Of a stretch of 64,000 bases of DNA, positions 36,171 through 46,600 are shown in pieces. Numbering within the stretch: the stretch's first letter is position 1; each line of letters starts with the position of its first letter. The DNA is from Maribacter arcticus (GTDB lineage Bacteria; Bacteroidota; Bacteroidia; Flavobacteriales; Flavobacteriaceae): NCBI RefSeq assembly GCF_900167935.1, contig NZ_FUYL01000003.1:248001-312000 (forward strand), written 5' to 3'. Below the pieces are notes generated by a model, which was given only the letters and a program-made list of their open reading frames with translations, did no database searches and was not told the DNA's origin. The position numbers were made by a program, and so were the translations under genes.

Positions 36171-37663
36171 TATGCTAAAATATCATTGATTACTTTACCT
36201 TCTACATCGGTTAGCCTAAATCGTCTACCTTGATATTTATAGGTAAATTTTTCATGGTTGATACCAAGTTGGTGTAACATTGTTGCTTGAAAATCATGTA
36301 CATGCACAGGGTTCTTAACAATATTATAGCCAAATTCATCTGTTTCGCCATAAACCATACCCGGTTTTATACCACCACCGGCCATCCACATGGTAAAACA
36401 TCTTGGGTGATGATCTCTACCATAAGTAGTATCTGTAAGCAAACCTTGAGAATAATTAGTTCTGCCAAATTCGCCTCCCCATATCACCAAGGTATCTTCT
36501 AATAACCCACGTTGTTTTAGATCTGCTACCAACGCTGCAGAAGCTTGATCTACGTCTTTCGCTTGTTTTTGAATAGCACCAGGAAGGTTATCATGCTGAT
36601 CCCATCCCATATGGTACAATTGTATAAAACGAACATCTTTTTCGGCTAATCTTCTAGCCAACAAACAGTTTGCTGCAAAAGTACCTGGAATTTTAGCATC
36701 TGAACCATACATTTTATAGATGTAATCTGGCTCACCATCAGTATTCATTACATCAGGAACCGAGGTTTGCATTCTGTATGCCATTTCATACTGTGCAATT
36801 CTACTTTGTATTTCAGGATCACCCGATTCTTGATAATGTTGATCATTAAGTTCGGCCAATTTGTCTAGCATAGACCTTTTCACATCTGCAGTAGTCCCTT
36901 TAGGGTCATTCAAATACAGCACCGGATCTTTGGCAGCTCTAAACTGAACACCTTGATGAAGAGAATGCAAAAACCCATTTCCCCATAGTCGCGTATATAG
37001 TGGTTGCCCGTTTGGCCTACCCGAACCTCTAGAAAGTAAAACCGTAAAAGCTGGCAAATTCTCATTCTCACTACCCAAACCATAACTCAACCAAGAGCCA
37101 ATGCTTGGCCTACCTGGCTGTTGTGATCCTGTTTGAAAAAAGGTCACTGCTGGATCATGATTTATTGCTTCGGTATACATAGATTTTATGATACAAATAT
37201 CATCAACCATCTTAGCGGTATAGGGTAACAGATCACTTACATATGTACCATTTTTACCATGCCGTTGAAAGCCAAAATTAGACCCCACAAGCGGGAACCT
37301 ATCTTGTCCCGATGTCATACCAGTTAATCGTTGTCCGTTACGTATAGATTCTGGTAAATCTTCTCCCCTGCGTTGATTCAATAATGGTTTATAATCGAAC
37401 AATTCAAGTTGAGAAGGACCTCCACTTTGAAAAAGATAGATAACCCTTTTTATCTTAGACGGATGATGCAAAGAATCTAAAACACCCTTTACTCCACCAG
37501 CTCCACTATCGGCTGTATATAAACCATTAGACCCTTTTCTGAATAAATTATTCCCGATTAAAGACGCTAATCCTATACCGCCAACGCCCATTGCCGCTTT
37601 TCCCAAAAAAGACCTTCTGTTCAATATTAGCGATCGCTCTTCAACTATTTTCTTTTCGCTCAT
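36170..37663 (-). CDS. Tat-exported DUF1501 protein
   Basis: A 497-residue DUF1501 protein, a family related in fold to alkaline phosphatase/sulfatases and common in Planctomycetes. The Tat signal is NRRSFLGKAAMGVGGIGLAS. Conserved segments include KRVIYLFQSGGPSQLELFDY, QFRAAKDPVLYLNDPKG, FIQLYHMGWDQHDNL, VIWGGEFGRTNYSQG and GRDHHPRCFTMWMAGGG. The Asp/His residues in the last motifs suggest a metal-dependent hydrolase. In many genomes it is coupled to a DUF1549/DUF1553 protein, as here (2-bp gap). Function is not established. Confidence 0.9.
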   Translation of the reverse strand: MSEKKIVEERSLILNRRSFLGKAAMGVGGIGLASLIGNNLFRKGSNGLYTADSGAGGVKGVLDSLHHPSKIKRVIYLFQSGGPSQLELFDYKPLLNQRRGEDLPESIRNGQRLTGMTSGQDRFPLVGSNFGFQRHGKNGTYVSDLLPYTAKMVDDICIIKSMYTEAINHDPAVTFFQTGSQQPGRPSIGSWLSYGLGSENENLPAFTVLLSRGSGRPNGQPLYTRLWGNGFLHSLHQGVQFRAAKDPVLYLNDPKGTTADVKRSMLDKLAELNDQHYQESGDPEIQSRIAQYEMAYRMQTSVPDVMNTDGEPDYIYKMYGSDAKIPGTFAANCLLARRLAEKDVRFIQLYHMGWDQHDNLPGAIQKQAKDVDQASAALVADLKQRGLLEDTLVIWGGEFGRTNYSQGLLTDTTYGRDHHPRCFTMWMAGGGIKPGMVYGETDEFGYNIVKNPVHVHDFQATMLHQLGINHEKFTYKYQGRRFRLTDVEGKVINDILA

Positions 37664-37665
37664 AA

Positions 37666-40017
37666 TCAGCCTCTATTTATAGTTTCATCTAAATTCAAAA
37701 TCGTGTGCGCCGTTAACGTCATTGCAACCAACTTCTTTTTATTTATGTCTGAAGGCACACTACTTCTTCCAATACTTAAGTACTCATCGGTTGAGATATC
37801 TCCTTTTTCAACTTTTTCTAACATTTCGGTATAATAGGCAACCAATGATTTAATCTCAACTTCATTAGGCAATCTAGAAGTAGCCTTATAGAATAGTTTC
37901 TTTATCTGTTCATTCTCCGAATTCGGATTCGCAACCATCTCACCTACTGCAGCTACCCGTGCTGCTTCAACCATTTGTGGGTCATTAAGAAGAACTAGGG
38001 CTTGTAATGGTGTATTTGTCTCTTGTCGTTTTACTGAGCAATAGTCTCTAGAACTACTATCAAAGGTCATCATACTTGGCGGTGGTACGGTACGTTTCCA
38101 AAACGTATACAAGCTCTTTCTATACACATCATTACCTTCACTTAGTGTATATGAAGCTGTACTTCCACCTCCGCCACCAGTGGTTTCTTCCCAAATCCCA
38201 TCAGGTTGGTATGGTTTAACACTTGGCCCACCCACCTCTCTATTCAACAATCCGCTAAAGGCCAAAGCTTGATCACGTATAGCTTCAGAAGATAAACGCA
38301 AACGAGAGACACGTGCTAAATATTTATTCTCTGGATCCTGCTCCAATTTCTCTTTGGTAGTTTTGGTATCTTGTTGATAGGTTGCAGACATCGCAATATA
38401 TTTCAACATTTTTCTGGTATCCCAACCTTCAATACGGTATTTAATAGCTAAGAAGTCTAATAACTCAGGATGTGTGGGCAATGAACCTTGATTTCCAAAA
38501 TCAAATGATGTTGCTACAATTCCATTACCGAACATCCGCTGCCATAACCTATTTACAGCTACTCTTGCGGTTAGCGGATGCTCATCTTCAAAAAGCCATT
38601 TTGCCAGCCCTAATCTATCCTTAGAGTATCCCTCAAAAGGTAGTATAGATTTTGGTGTATCAGGAAATACCTCCGCGCCATATTGGTCATAAATTCCTCT
38701 ATCTAAAATATAGGAAGACCTTGGCTTTACCATTTCTTTCATAACCATTACCGGTACTTCTTTCAGCTCACTTTTTTGCAAATTGATAAAACCTAAAACG
38801 TCTTTAACTTCTTTTGAAGTAACCGTTATGTATGGGGTAGGTAATTCTGCTGCATTGGCCAACAAACCTTGCTCAGGAATAGTATTAAAAAAACTATAAA
38901 ATTGAAAATGTTCTTTCTGACTTATAGGATCATATTTGTGATCATGACAACGGGCGCACTCTAAGGTAAGACCTAAAAATGCAGTACCTAATGTTGTGGT
39001 TCTATCTTCCACATACTCCACCCGATACTCTTCAGGAATTACTCCACCTTCTGCTGTAATTTTATGGTTTCTATTAAAACCTGTGGCTAAAATCTGTTCT
39101 AAATTGGCATTTGGCAATAAATCACCTGCCAACTGATACGTCACAAATTGATCATAAGGCATATTCTCCTTAAAAGCATGTATAACCCAGTCTCTCCATG
39201 GCCACATCGTACGCTCAAAATCATCTTGATAACCGTGCGTATCTGCATATCTAGCAATGTCCATCCATTCTGCAGTCATATTTTCAGCATAGTCGACCGA
39301 TACGAGCAATGAATCTATGATTTCTTCATACTTCTCTTTTGATGGATTAGCAGCAAATTTTTCTACCTGTTCTAAAGTTGGAGGTAAACCAGTAAGATCA
39401 AACGTAATTCTTCTCAGCAACTTTTCACTACTTACAGCATCACTAGGGCTCAGGTTTTTTTCTTTAAATTTATCTAAAACAAAGGCATCAATCTCATTAT
39501 TCCCCCAAATACTATCACCTTCATGCACAGGAATTTCTGGCTGAACTGGTGGAATAAATGCCCAATGCGTTTTATACTCCGCACCTTGTGCTATCCATTT
39601 TTGTAATATCGCCTTTTCGTAATCTTCAAGAACCAAATTAGATTCTGGCGGAGGCATTAATTGGTTTGAATCTTCTGCATAAATTCTATTTACCAATTCA
39701 CTTTTAGAAACATCACCTGGTACTATGGCAAAGTGATCTTTGAGTTCCCCCAACACTTTATACGCTTCTTCAGGAGAATGAAGCGAAAAACCTCCCTCAA
39801 CAGCATTCTTATCAGGACCATGACACTTAAAGCAACGATCCGACAAAATTGGTTTTACATGAAACGTGAAATCTATTTTTTCAGGAACTTGATTATTGTT
39901 ATCCCCTTCTGCTAAAGCAATTGTTTTTTCAGATTTAGAGGTACAACTCACTAAAGCAACACAACAGAAAATTGCTACAATAAATATAACGGAAGACTTC
40001 TTAAAATTACTTATCAT
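37666..40017 (-). CDS. PSCyt1/DUF1549/DUF1553 lipoprotein
   Basis: First gene of the five-gene operon. I choose the ATG at 40017, giving 783 residues, because it yields a clean lipoprotein signal (ISNFKKSSVIFIVAIFCCVA, then LVSC); the frame could be extended to 40098. Domains in order: Planctomycete cytochrome c PSCyt1 with heme motif CFKCH (about residues 62-66), DUF1549 (about 190-410; RITFDLTGLPPTLEQVEKFA, MDIARYADTHGY) and DUF1553 (about 470-780; RVAVNRLWQRMFGNGIVATS, CSVKRQETNTPLQALVLLND). A second Cys cluster, ECARCHDHKYDP, is another heme or metal site. It is exported and membrane anchored, probably coupling redox chemistry to glycan turnover; the substrate is unknown. Confidence 0.9.
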   Translation of the reverse strand: MISNFKKSSVIFIVAIFCCVALVSCTSKSEKTIALAEGDNNNQVPEKIDFTFHVKPILSDRCFKCHGPDKNAVEGGFSLHSPEEAYKVLGELKDHFAIVPGDVSKSELVNRIYAEDSNQLMPPPESNLVLEDYEKAILQKWIAQGAEYKTHWAFIPPVQPEIPVHEGDSIWGNNEIDAFVLDKFKEKNLSPSDAVSSEKLLRRITFDLTGLPPTLEQVEKFAANPSKEKYEEIIDSLLVSVDYAENMTAEWMDIARYADTHGYQDDFERTMWPWRDWVIHAFKENMPYDQFVTYQLAGDLLPNANLEQILATGFNRNHKITAEGGVIPEEYRVEYVEDRTTTLGTAFLGLTLECARCHDHKYDPISQKEHFQFYSFFNTIPEQGLLANAAELPTPYITVTSKEVKDVLGFINLQKSELKEVPVMVMKEMVKPRSSYILDRGIYDQYGAEVFPDTPKSILPFEGYSKDRLGLAKWLFEDEHPLTARVAVNRLWQRMFGNGIVATSFDFGNQGSLPTHPELLDFLAIKYRIEGWDTRKMLKYIAMSATYQQDTKTTKEKLEQDPENKYLARVSRLRLSSEAIRDQALAFSGLLNREVGGPSVKPYQPDGIWEETTGGGGGSTASYTLSEGNDVYRKSLYTFWKRTVPPPSMMTFDSSSRDYCSVKRQETNTPLQALVLLNDPQMVEAARVAAVGEMVANPNSENEQIKKLFYKATSRLPNEVEIKSLVAYYTEMLEKVEKGDISTDEYLSIGRSSVPSDINKKKLVAMTLTAHTILNLDETINRG

Positions 40018-40213
40018 AGCATGCATGTTACAATACAATACTGAACTTACGAACTTTACCATATAGTAATAGTTAAAATTCGACCAATAACGATACAAGA
40101 CCTCTAAATAATACTATTAATCATGCAAATTAAATGTGAAAATTTTATGATTATCACAATTAATAACAGATATATCGTTAAAACTATAAATAAAAGGAAT
40201 TAGGTCTTGATTT

Positions 40214-40741
40214 TTAAGACAGGTATAGGTCGACCAAACCTTCTGGTGTACTTACATGTATGGTCTTATTCTCACGATCTACTTTGGTAATAATTTCATC
40301 GTTTAGAGGAATAAGCAATTGTTTGTCATCTTTTTGAACCTCGAACAAGGCTTGTGCAGTACTATCGTTAATACTTTGAATAATACCAATATCACCATGA
40401 ACATCGTCTAACATGGTAAAACCAATAACCTCGTGAAAGTAGAATTTATCACCTGTAAGTTTTGGCAATTGATTTAGTGGTAAGTAAAGACCACATTTCA
40501 TAATACGGTCTGCATCTGATTCAGATTTTACTTCTTCAAAATCTATACGAAGTAGATTAGATTTATGAAGCCGACATCTTTTAATAAAAAATGGAACCAG
40601 ATTGTTTCCTAAAGAAACGAATACTGATTCCATGTTTTCGTATATCTCGGGGTCATCAGTATCTAGTTTTACTAGCACCTCACCTTTGAAACTATATTTC
40701 GAAACGATATTACCTAGGTAGAAACAATCTTCCTTTTGCAT
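40214..40741 (-). CDS. rimM: Ribosome maturation factor RimM
   Basis: A 175-residue assembly factor for the 30S head that binds S19. The N-terminal RimM domain begins MQKEDCFYLGNIVSKYSFKG with LVKLDTDDPEIY; the PRC-barrel part contains KFYFHEVIGFTMLDDVHGDIG and LIPLNDEIITKVDRENKTI. The start at 40741 is chosen over the longer frame to 40840 because the extension would read through the end of rpsP and encodes a low-complexity Leu/Lys stretch. It lies 13 bp downstream of rpsP; rpsP-rimM is a widely conserved pair. Confidence 0.95.
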   Translation of the reverse strand: MQKEDCFYLGNIVSKYSFKGEVLVKLDTDDPEIYENMESVFVSLGNNLVPFFIKRCRLHKSNLLRIDFEEVKSESDADRIMKCGLYLPLNQLPKLTGDKFYFHEVIGFTMLDDVHGDIGIIQSINDSTAQALFEVQKDDKQLLIPLNDEIITKVDRENKTIHVSTPEGLVDLYLS

Positions 40742-40754
40742 CGTTTCTTGTAAA

Positions 40755-41342
40755 TTATGCTTTATCTTCTTCAGTAGCAGGAGCTTCTGGAGTTGCATCT
40801 GCAGCTTCAACAACTTGTTCTGGCTCACCAGCAGCTTCAACAGCTTCTACTTCAGCTTCAGCACTTTCGCCTTCTGGAACTTCAGGAAGTAATGCAGCAG
40901 CAGCTTCAGCAGCACGCTTATCATTTACTTCTTTCTCTGCTTTTAATGCAGCAACTCTAGCGTCAGCTTTTACTTTATCTAAACCACCTACTTTATCAGC
41001 GATAGCTTGTTCTTTTTCAGAAACCCAAGTGTTAAATTTTTCTTCAGCTTGCTCTTCTGTTAAAGCTCCTTTACGAACACCACCTAATAAGTGATGCTTT
41101 AAAAGTACACCTCTATAAGAAAGAATAGCTTTTGCAGTATCTGTAGGTTGCGCACCGTTTTGCAACCATTTTACTGTACTATCAATATCAAGTTCAATTG
41201 TTGCAGGGTTTGTATTAGGATTGTAGATCCCTAATTTCTCTAAGAATTTACCATCTCTTTTAGCTCTTGCATCTGCAGCAACTACCCAATAGAATGGTTT
41301 TCCTTTTTTACCGTGTCTTTGTAATCTAATTTTTACTGGCAT
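40755..41342 (-). CDS. rpsP: 30S ribosomal protein S16 with Ala/Glu C-terminal extension
   Basis: A 195-residue S16. The conserved core (about 1-80) begins [20 protein letters not shown] and includes [14 protein letters not shown] and [20 protein letters not shown]. The rest is a low-complexity, acidic Ala/Glu/Val-rich tail of over 100 residues, partly helical near 85-130. The usual bacterial S16 is about 80-90 residues; long tails are common in Bacteroidota. It is transcribed from a strong consensus promoter at 41415-41444 with a leader hairpin at 41358-41372, and rimM follows. Confidence 0.96.
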   Translation of the reverse strand: MPVKIRLQRHGKKGKPFYWVVAADARAKRDGKFLEKLGIYNPNTNPATIELDIDSTVKWLQNGAQPTDTAKAILSYRGVLLKHHLLGGVRKGALTEEQAEEKFNTWVSEKEQAIADKVGGLDKVKADARVAALKAEKEVNDKRAAEAAAALLPEVPEGESAEAEVEAVEAAGEPEQVVEAADATPEAPATEEDKA

Positions 41343-41357
41343 ATCACATTAATTTGT

Positions 41358-41372
41358 AGGGTGCCCGACCCT
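41358..41372 (-). promoter_or_regulatory. Small leader hairpin before rpsP
   Basis: AGGGT-cgggc-ACCCT on the minus strand, 16 nt before the rpsP start, within the transcript leader. It could modulate translation; a 5-bp stem is modest evidence. Confidence 0.4.
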
Positions 41373-41414
41373 TGGTTATTAATTCTTTTTATTTCGCTTA
41401 CTCTTAAGCGGGTG

Positions 41415-41444
41415 CAAATATAGCTGATTTTGACAAATACACAA
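41415..41444 (-). promoter_or_regulatory. Consensus flavobacterial promoter of rpsP-rimM
   Basis: The minus strand reads TTG, exactly 19 nt, then TATATTTG: a perfect match to the Bacteroidota TTG-N17-23-TAnnTTTG consensus. It implies a transcription start near 41408 and a leader of about 65 nt. Confidence 0.85.
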
Positions 41445-41452
41445 CATAATTT

Positions 41453-41695
41453 TTACAGTTTATACGAAACCTTCAACATTACCATTCTTGGCAAAATAAA
41501 TGTGCGTTGATCGGTAATTAAAAAATCAGAAAAGGAGCTTTGTTGTTTAAATTTAGTGTCAAAAATATTGCTCACCTCTACTTCAAAACCCCACTCACTA
41601 TCCTCTTTTTGGTAAAACAAGGAGGTATTTGTCTGCCATATTATATTATCATTAATAAGATTTACCTTATGATTTATAGTGAATTTACGTATCAT
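41453..41695 (-). pseudogene. C-terminal remnant of a TonB-dependent receptor
   Basis: The 80-residue frame reads as the final beta-strands of an outer-membrane receptor barrel: TSLFYQKEDSEWGFEVEVSN, then IFDTKFKQQSSFSDF and the terminal strand MLKVSYKL. An in-frame TAA lies two codons upstream of its first ATG and nothing upstream restores the reading, so the plug and most of the barrel are missing. It lies directly behind the rpsP promoter and is divergent from two carboxypeptidase-like genes, whose type of domain is normally found at receptor N-termini. It is probably a deletion remnant. Confidence 0.7.
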
Positions 41696-41732
41696 AATTA
41701 TTTACTTTTGAATATTAATAAGCTAACAACAA

Positions 41733-42602
41733 ATGACAAGCAAAAACTTCATTATTCTTTTTATTATTCTTTTCACAAACTTTTTATATTCACAAATTAA
41801 CAGCACTGTCATAGATTCTATATCTCAAGACCCCATACCGCATGTAAATATTTGGGTAATAGACCAAGATGTAAGTACAATGACTAATCTTCAAGGAATA
41901 TTTAGCTTACCTAAAACTTATGGAAATAAAACATTGGTGCTTTCTGCGGTTGGCTATGTAACTAAAAGAGTATACGTAGATAAAATTGGCGATAGCATAA
42001 CTATGGCACCACAAGTGGAGTACTTGGAAGAAGCTACTGTATTTGCGCCATCTAAAAAAAAGAAACTTTTTAAACTTGCGAGTATAATAGATAGGTCAAA
42101 ATTGGGGGCCTACTTACCAGGATCTAAAAGCGCTAGAACCATGTTCGCTAAATACTATCAGTACGATGAAGATTACCAAAAAACACCGTTTTTAAATGAG
42201 ATAAAAATTGCCACAAATAGTGAAATTAAAGATGCCAAATTCAATGTTAGATTATTTACCGTCAATAAAAACGGAGAACCAGAAGGCTATATCTACCCAA
42301 AAAATATAATTGTAACCGCAAAAAAAGGAAAACATAAAACAAAGATTGACCTGTCTTCGTTAAACCTAAAAATACCTAAAGAAGGTTTTTTTATCGCTAT
42401 AGAATGGCTTTATCTTAAGGAAGACGGCTACTATTGGGACTCATACCAACCCGAAATGGGTTTTATGCAATTAGAAACCCATACAGGAAGTTGGCATTAC
42501 CGCTACGGTAGATGGGTGAAAATTTGGAAGAATAGAGGTGAACATAAACATTATAAAGAGAAGTATAACCATTTAGCCATGGAGCTAGTTTTAAGCAATT
42601 AA
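41733..42602 (+). CDS. Carboxypeptidase-like regulatory domain protein (paralogue A)
   Basis: A 289-residue exported protein. A signal peptide (about 1-20, KNFIILFIILFTNFLYS) precedes a carboxypeptidase-D regulatory-like beta domain (about 22-95; STVIDSISQDPIPHVNIWV, LVLSAVGYVTKRV). The remaining 190 residues have no family I recognise but include FNVRLFTVNKNGEPEGYIYP, KIPKEGFFIAIEWLYL and HYRYGRWVKIW. It is the first of a tandem duplicate pair with the gene at 42613 (10-bp gap). The same fold module starts many TonB receptors, and a receptor remnant lies on the other strand. The periplasmic or outer-membrane role is unknown. Confidence 0.8.
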   Translation: MTSKNFIILFIILFTNFLYSQINSTVIDSISQDPIPHVNIWVIDQDVSTMTNLQGIFSLPKTYGNKTLVLSAVGYVTKRVYVDKIGDSITMAPQVEYLEEATVFAPSKKKKLFKLASIIDRSKLGAYLPGSKSARTMFAKYYQYDEDYQKTPFLNEIKIATNSEIKDAKFNVRLFTVNKNGEPEGYIYPKNIIVTAKKGKHKTKIDLSSLNLKIPKEGFFIAIEWLYLKEDGYYWDSYQPEMGFMQLETHTGSWHYRYGRWVKIWKNRGEHKHYKEKYNHLAMELVLSN

Positions 42603-42612
42603 ATTATTCCCT

Positions 42613-43485
42613 ATGTTTTTGAGTCCATCTTTACCTGTCAGAATATTAATTATTTTCCTTTATACCAACACGCTATTTTCTCAAATAAAGGCTATTGTAT
42701 TAGACTCGATAACCAAAGACCCAATCCCTTATGTAAATATTTGGGTACAAGACTGGAATCTTGGTACAATGAGCAATACAGACGGAAGCTTTAAACTTGG
42801 CAGCTTTAACGGTACTAAAACAATAGTGTTTTCTGCAGTTGGTTACATAACCAAAAAAATAGCTAGTAATCAAATAACCAATACCATTCAACTTATACCG
42901 CAAATAACATACTTGGAGGAAGTTGTAGTCTTAGCGACATCAAAAAGAAAAAAACTAACCCAAAAAGTTGGAAAAATTCAACACTCTAAATTAGGCTTCT
43001 ACTTGCCGGGATTTAAAGAACAATGGATATTTGCAAAATATTTTAGATATCAACCATATTATAAAAAGACACCCTATTTAAATGAAGTACGCATTGCAAC
43101 CCATAGTGATATGGAAGATGCAAAATTTATTTTAAAATTGTACACTGTTAATAGTAAAGGAGAACCAGAAGGTTATCTTTTCAAAGACAACATCATCGTA
43201 ACCGCACGCAAAGGCAAAAAAGTTACTAAAATAAATTTACAAGCATTAAAAATAGCTTTCCCTAAGGAAGGTTTTTTTATTGCAGTTGAGTGGATACCTT
43301 TTCAAAAGTATAGAAGAATGTGGGGTGCCATTCAACCAGAAATTGGTTTTATGCAACTAGAAACTCAAAAAGACAGCTGGTATTACCGGTATGGAAGATG
43401 GAATAGAATTTGGAAATTAACAGAATTAGAAAAATATAGAAACAAATACAATCACTTAGCCCTTGAACTGGTTTTAAGCAATTAA
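42613..43485 (+). CDS. Carboxypeptidase-like regulatory domain protein (paralogue B)
   Basis: A 290-residue exported protein collinear with paralogue A over its whole length. Shared segments include DPIPYVNIWVQDWNLGTMSN, TIVFSAVGYITKK, TPYLNEVRIATHSDMEDAKF, VNSKGEPEGYLF, FPKEGFFIAVEWIPF and a C-terminus ending NHLALELVLSN against NHLAMELVLSN. The pair most likely arose by tandem duplication and then diverged, as the two differ at many positions. Signal peptide about 1-23. It lies 10 bp downstream of paralogue A, so the two are co-transcribed. Confidence 0.8.
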   Translation: MFLSPSLPVRILIIFLYTNTLFSQIKAIVLDSITKDPIPYVNIWVQDWNLGTMSNTDGSFKLGSFNGTKTIVFSAVGYITKKIASNQITNTIQLIPQITYLEEVVVLATSKRKKLTQKVGKIQHSKLGFYLPGFKEQWIFAKYFRYQPYYKKTPYLNEVRIATHSDMEDAKFILKLYTVNSKGEPEGYLFKDNIIVTARKGKKVTKINLQALKIAFPKEGFFIAVEWIPFQKYRRMWGAIQPEIGFMQLETQKDSWYYRYGRWNRIWKLTELEKYRNKYNHLALELVLSN

Positions 43486-43594
43486 AGTCTGAAAAGGTTT
43501 CTTACTATAAACAATTAGATCAAGGTCGTTAATAACTCCTAGCAACTCCACTTTTTCAACACCTTACTTTTTAGTAATTTTATAAGCACTTTTT

Positions 43595-43616
43595 AGGCCA
43601 ATGAACAGGCCTCTTT
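43595..43616 (+). terminator. Possible terminator after the duplicate pair
   Basis: AGGCC (43595-43599) pairs with GGCCT (43608-43612) around an 8-nt loop, followed by CTTTT. The stem is short; it lies 20 bp before the dnaE start, so it could equally be a leader structure. Confidence 0.35.
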
Positions 43617-43637
43617 TGAACACTCATAAAATTCGCT

Positions 43638-46600
43638 ATGTACCTCATCTTTGATACCGAAACCACCGGTCTTCCTAAAAATTGGAATGCTCCTTTTACT
43701 GACACGGACAACTGGCCACGTTGCATACAAATTGCTTGGCAATTGCATGATGACATGGGGATGTTGATTGAGCATCAAGATTATTTGGTAAAACCAGACG
43801 GTTTTACGATTCCGTTCGATGCAGAACAGATTCACGGTATCTCGACCGAGTTGGCAGAACAAAAAGGTATTCCGTTAGCAGAAGTTTTAGAGAAGTTCAA
43901 TATTGCAATGTCCAAAACCAAATTTATTGTTGGGCAGAATGTAAAGTTCGACCTTAATATTATGGGTGCAGAATTTCACCGTTTAAGTGTTGAAAATCCG
44001 TTGCAAGAACTTCCTGTTTTAGATACTTGTACTGAACACACTGCTAAATTGTGTCAGATTCCTGGTGGCCGTGGCGGTAAATTCAAATTACCCACTCTTA
44101 CAGAGCTACATCAGTATTTATTCGGCGAACCTTTTGGGGAAGCGCACAATGCAACGGCAGATGTTGAGGCTACAACTCGGTGTTTTTTAGAGTTGGTCAG
44201 AAAACAACAATACACTACCGAACAATTAGATGTTCAGCCTGATTATTTCAAAAATTTCTCGGAAGCTAATCCGAAAGAAATCGAACTCATCGGTCTTAAG
44301 CATATCAATCTCAAAAAAGCATCTAAGAAAATTTCAGATGCGCTGTGGGCGAAAGATACCGGTGGCGTTTCTCAAGAAGAGATAAAAGAAAATATAAAGA
44401 CCTTAGAAGATGCGACCTTTGCCCATCTTCATAACCATTCCCAATTTTCGGTATTACAATCTACTATTTCCGTAAAAGATTTGGTAAATGCCGCTGGTGA
44501 TGCAGAAATGCCGGCAGTTGCAATAACTGATCATGCCAATATGATGGGCGCGTTCCATTTCGTAAAAGAAATAGGTGCGTATAACAAATCTGTTCAAGCT
44601 AAGAATGCTGAAGCAATTGAAAAAGGTGAGGAACCTACGGCAAAAGAAGTAAAACCAATTATCGGCTGTGAATTCTTTGTCTGTGAAGACCATACCAATA
44701 AAAGTGTTAAGGATTACGGATATCAGATTGTTTTATTGGCCAAAAACAAAAAAGGATATCACAATTTGGCCAAAATGTCTTCTATCGCTTATACGGACGG
44801 GTTTTACTACGTGCCGCGTATCGACAAAAAAGTAATCCAAAAATACAAGGAGGATATCATTGTATTGACCGGTAACTTGTATGGTGAAGTACCCGGAAAA
44901 GTATTGAACGTCGGTGAACACCAAGCTGAAGAAGCCTTACTATGGTGGAAACAAGAATTTGGTGACGACTTGTATATGGAACTCATGCGCCATGGCCAGG
45001 AAGATGAAGAAAGAGTAAACAAGGTGTTACTAGAATTTGCCAAAAAACATGAGGTAAAACTCGTCGCTACAAACAACACCTATTATTGCGCTAAAGAAGA
45101 TGCCAATGCACATGATGTTCTGCTCTGCGTAAAAGACGGAGAAAAACAAGCTACGCCAATTGGTCGAGGAAGAGGGTACAGATACGGACTACCGAATCAA
45201 GAGTACTATTTTAAGTCTCAAAATGAGATGAAAGAACTCTTTAAGGATTTACCCGATGCTATTTTAAACATATCGGAAATTCTTGATAAGATTGAACCGT
45301 ATGAATTAGCACGTGATGTACTCTTACCTGTTTTTGATATCCCAGAAGAATTTAAAGACCCTGAAGATGCTAAAGATGGAGGAAATCGTGGTGAAAATGC
45401 CTATTTAAGACATATCACTTATGAAGGCGCTAAGAAACGATATCCAGAAATTACACCAGAAATAAGGGAACGTATCGATTTTGAATTGGATACGATTCGA
45501 AACTCAGGATACCCCGGATACTTTTTAATTACGGAAGATTTTATCCGTGAAGCCCGAAATATGGATGTATCGGTAGGCCCGGGTCGTGGCTCGGCAGCCG
45601 GTTCTGTAGTAGCCTATTGCTTAAAAATTACCAATATTAACCCCCTTAAATACGATTTACTTTTTGAACGTTTCTTGAATCCGGATCGTGTGTCCATGCC
45701 CGATATTGATATTGATTTTGATGACGAAGGCCGTAGTAGGGTAATGGACTATGTAATCAAAAAATATGGCTCTAATCAAGTAGCGCAGATTATCACGTAT
45801 GGTACCATGGCCGCCAAATCTTCAATTAGAGATACGGCTCGTGTACTTGATTTACCCTTGAGTGATTCCGATAGAATAGCGAAATTGATTCCTACCATGT
45901 CCAAATTGAGCAAAATTTTTGGACAAAGTGAAGCAGATTTAAAGAAAAAATTTAGGGCCGATGATTTAGAAAAAATACATCAGCTTTTAAACATACATGA
46001 CGGTGATGACTTAGAAGGGCAGACCCTTAAAATGGCCAGAATATTAGAAGGTTCTGTGCGTAACACCGGTATTCATGCCTGTGGGGTGATTATTACACCG
46101 AGTGACATTACCGACTTCGTCCCCGTTGCCACGGCCAAAGATTCCGATTTATATGTAACCCAATTCGATAACTCCGTTGTTGAAAGTGCTGGCTTACTAA
46201 AAATGGATTTCTTGGGATTAAAAACCTTGACCTTAATCAAGGATACCGTAAAAATTGTAAAGGCAAAACATGGTATTGATTTAGTTCCTGATGATTTTCC
46301 GTTGGATGATGAAAAGACCTATGCACTTTTCCAACGTGGAGAAACGGTAGGGGTTTTTCAATATGAATCTCCCGGGATGCAAAAACACATGAAGGATTTG
46401 AAGCCTTCCGTTTTTGATGACCTTATTGCCATGAATGCCTTGTATCGCCCTGGTCCGATGGAATATATACCTAGTTTCATTGCCCGTAAAAACGGTAATG
46501 AAGAAATCGCTTATGACCTTCCAGACATGGAAGAATATCTTAAAGAAACTTATGGTATTACCGTATACCAAGAGCAAGTGATGCTTTTGTCGCAAAAACT

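Noticed and set aside
40018-40098. Longer start for the DUF1553 protein
   Set aside because: It would put about 27 residues in front of a clean lipoprotein signal that begins at 40017.
40742-40840. Longer start for RimM
   Set aside because: The extension overlaps the end of rpsP and encodes low-complexity Leu/Lys sequence, while the conserved N-terminus starts at 40741.
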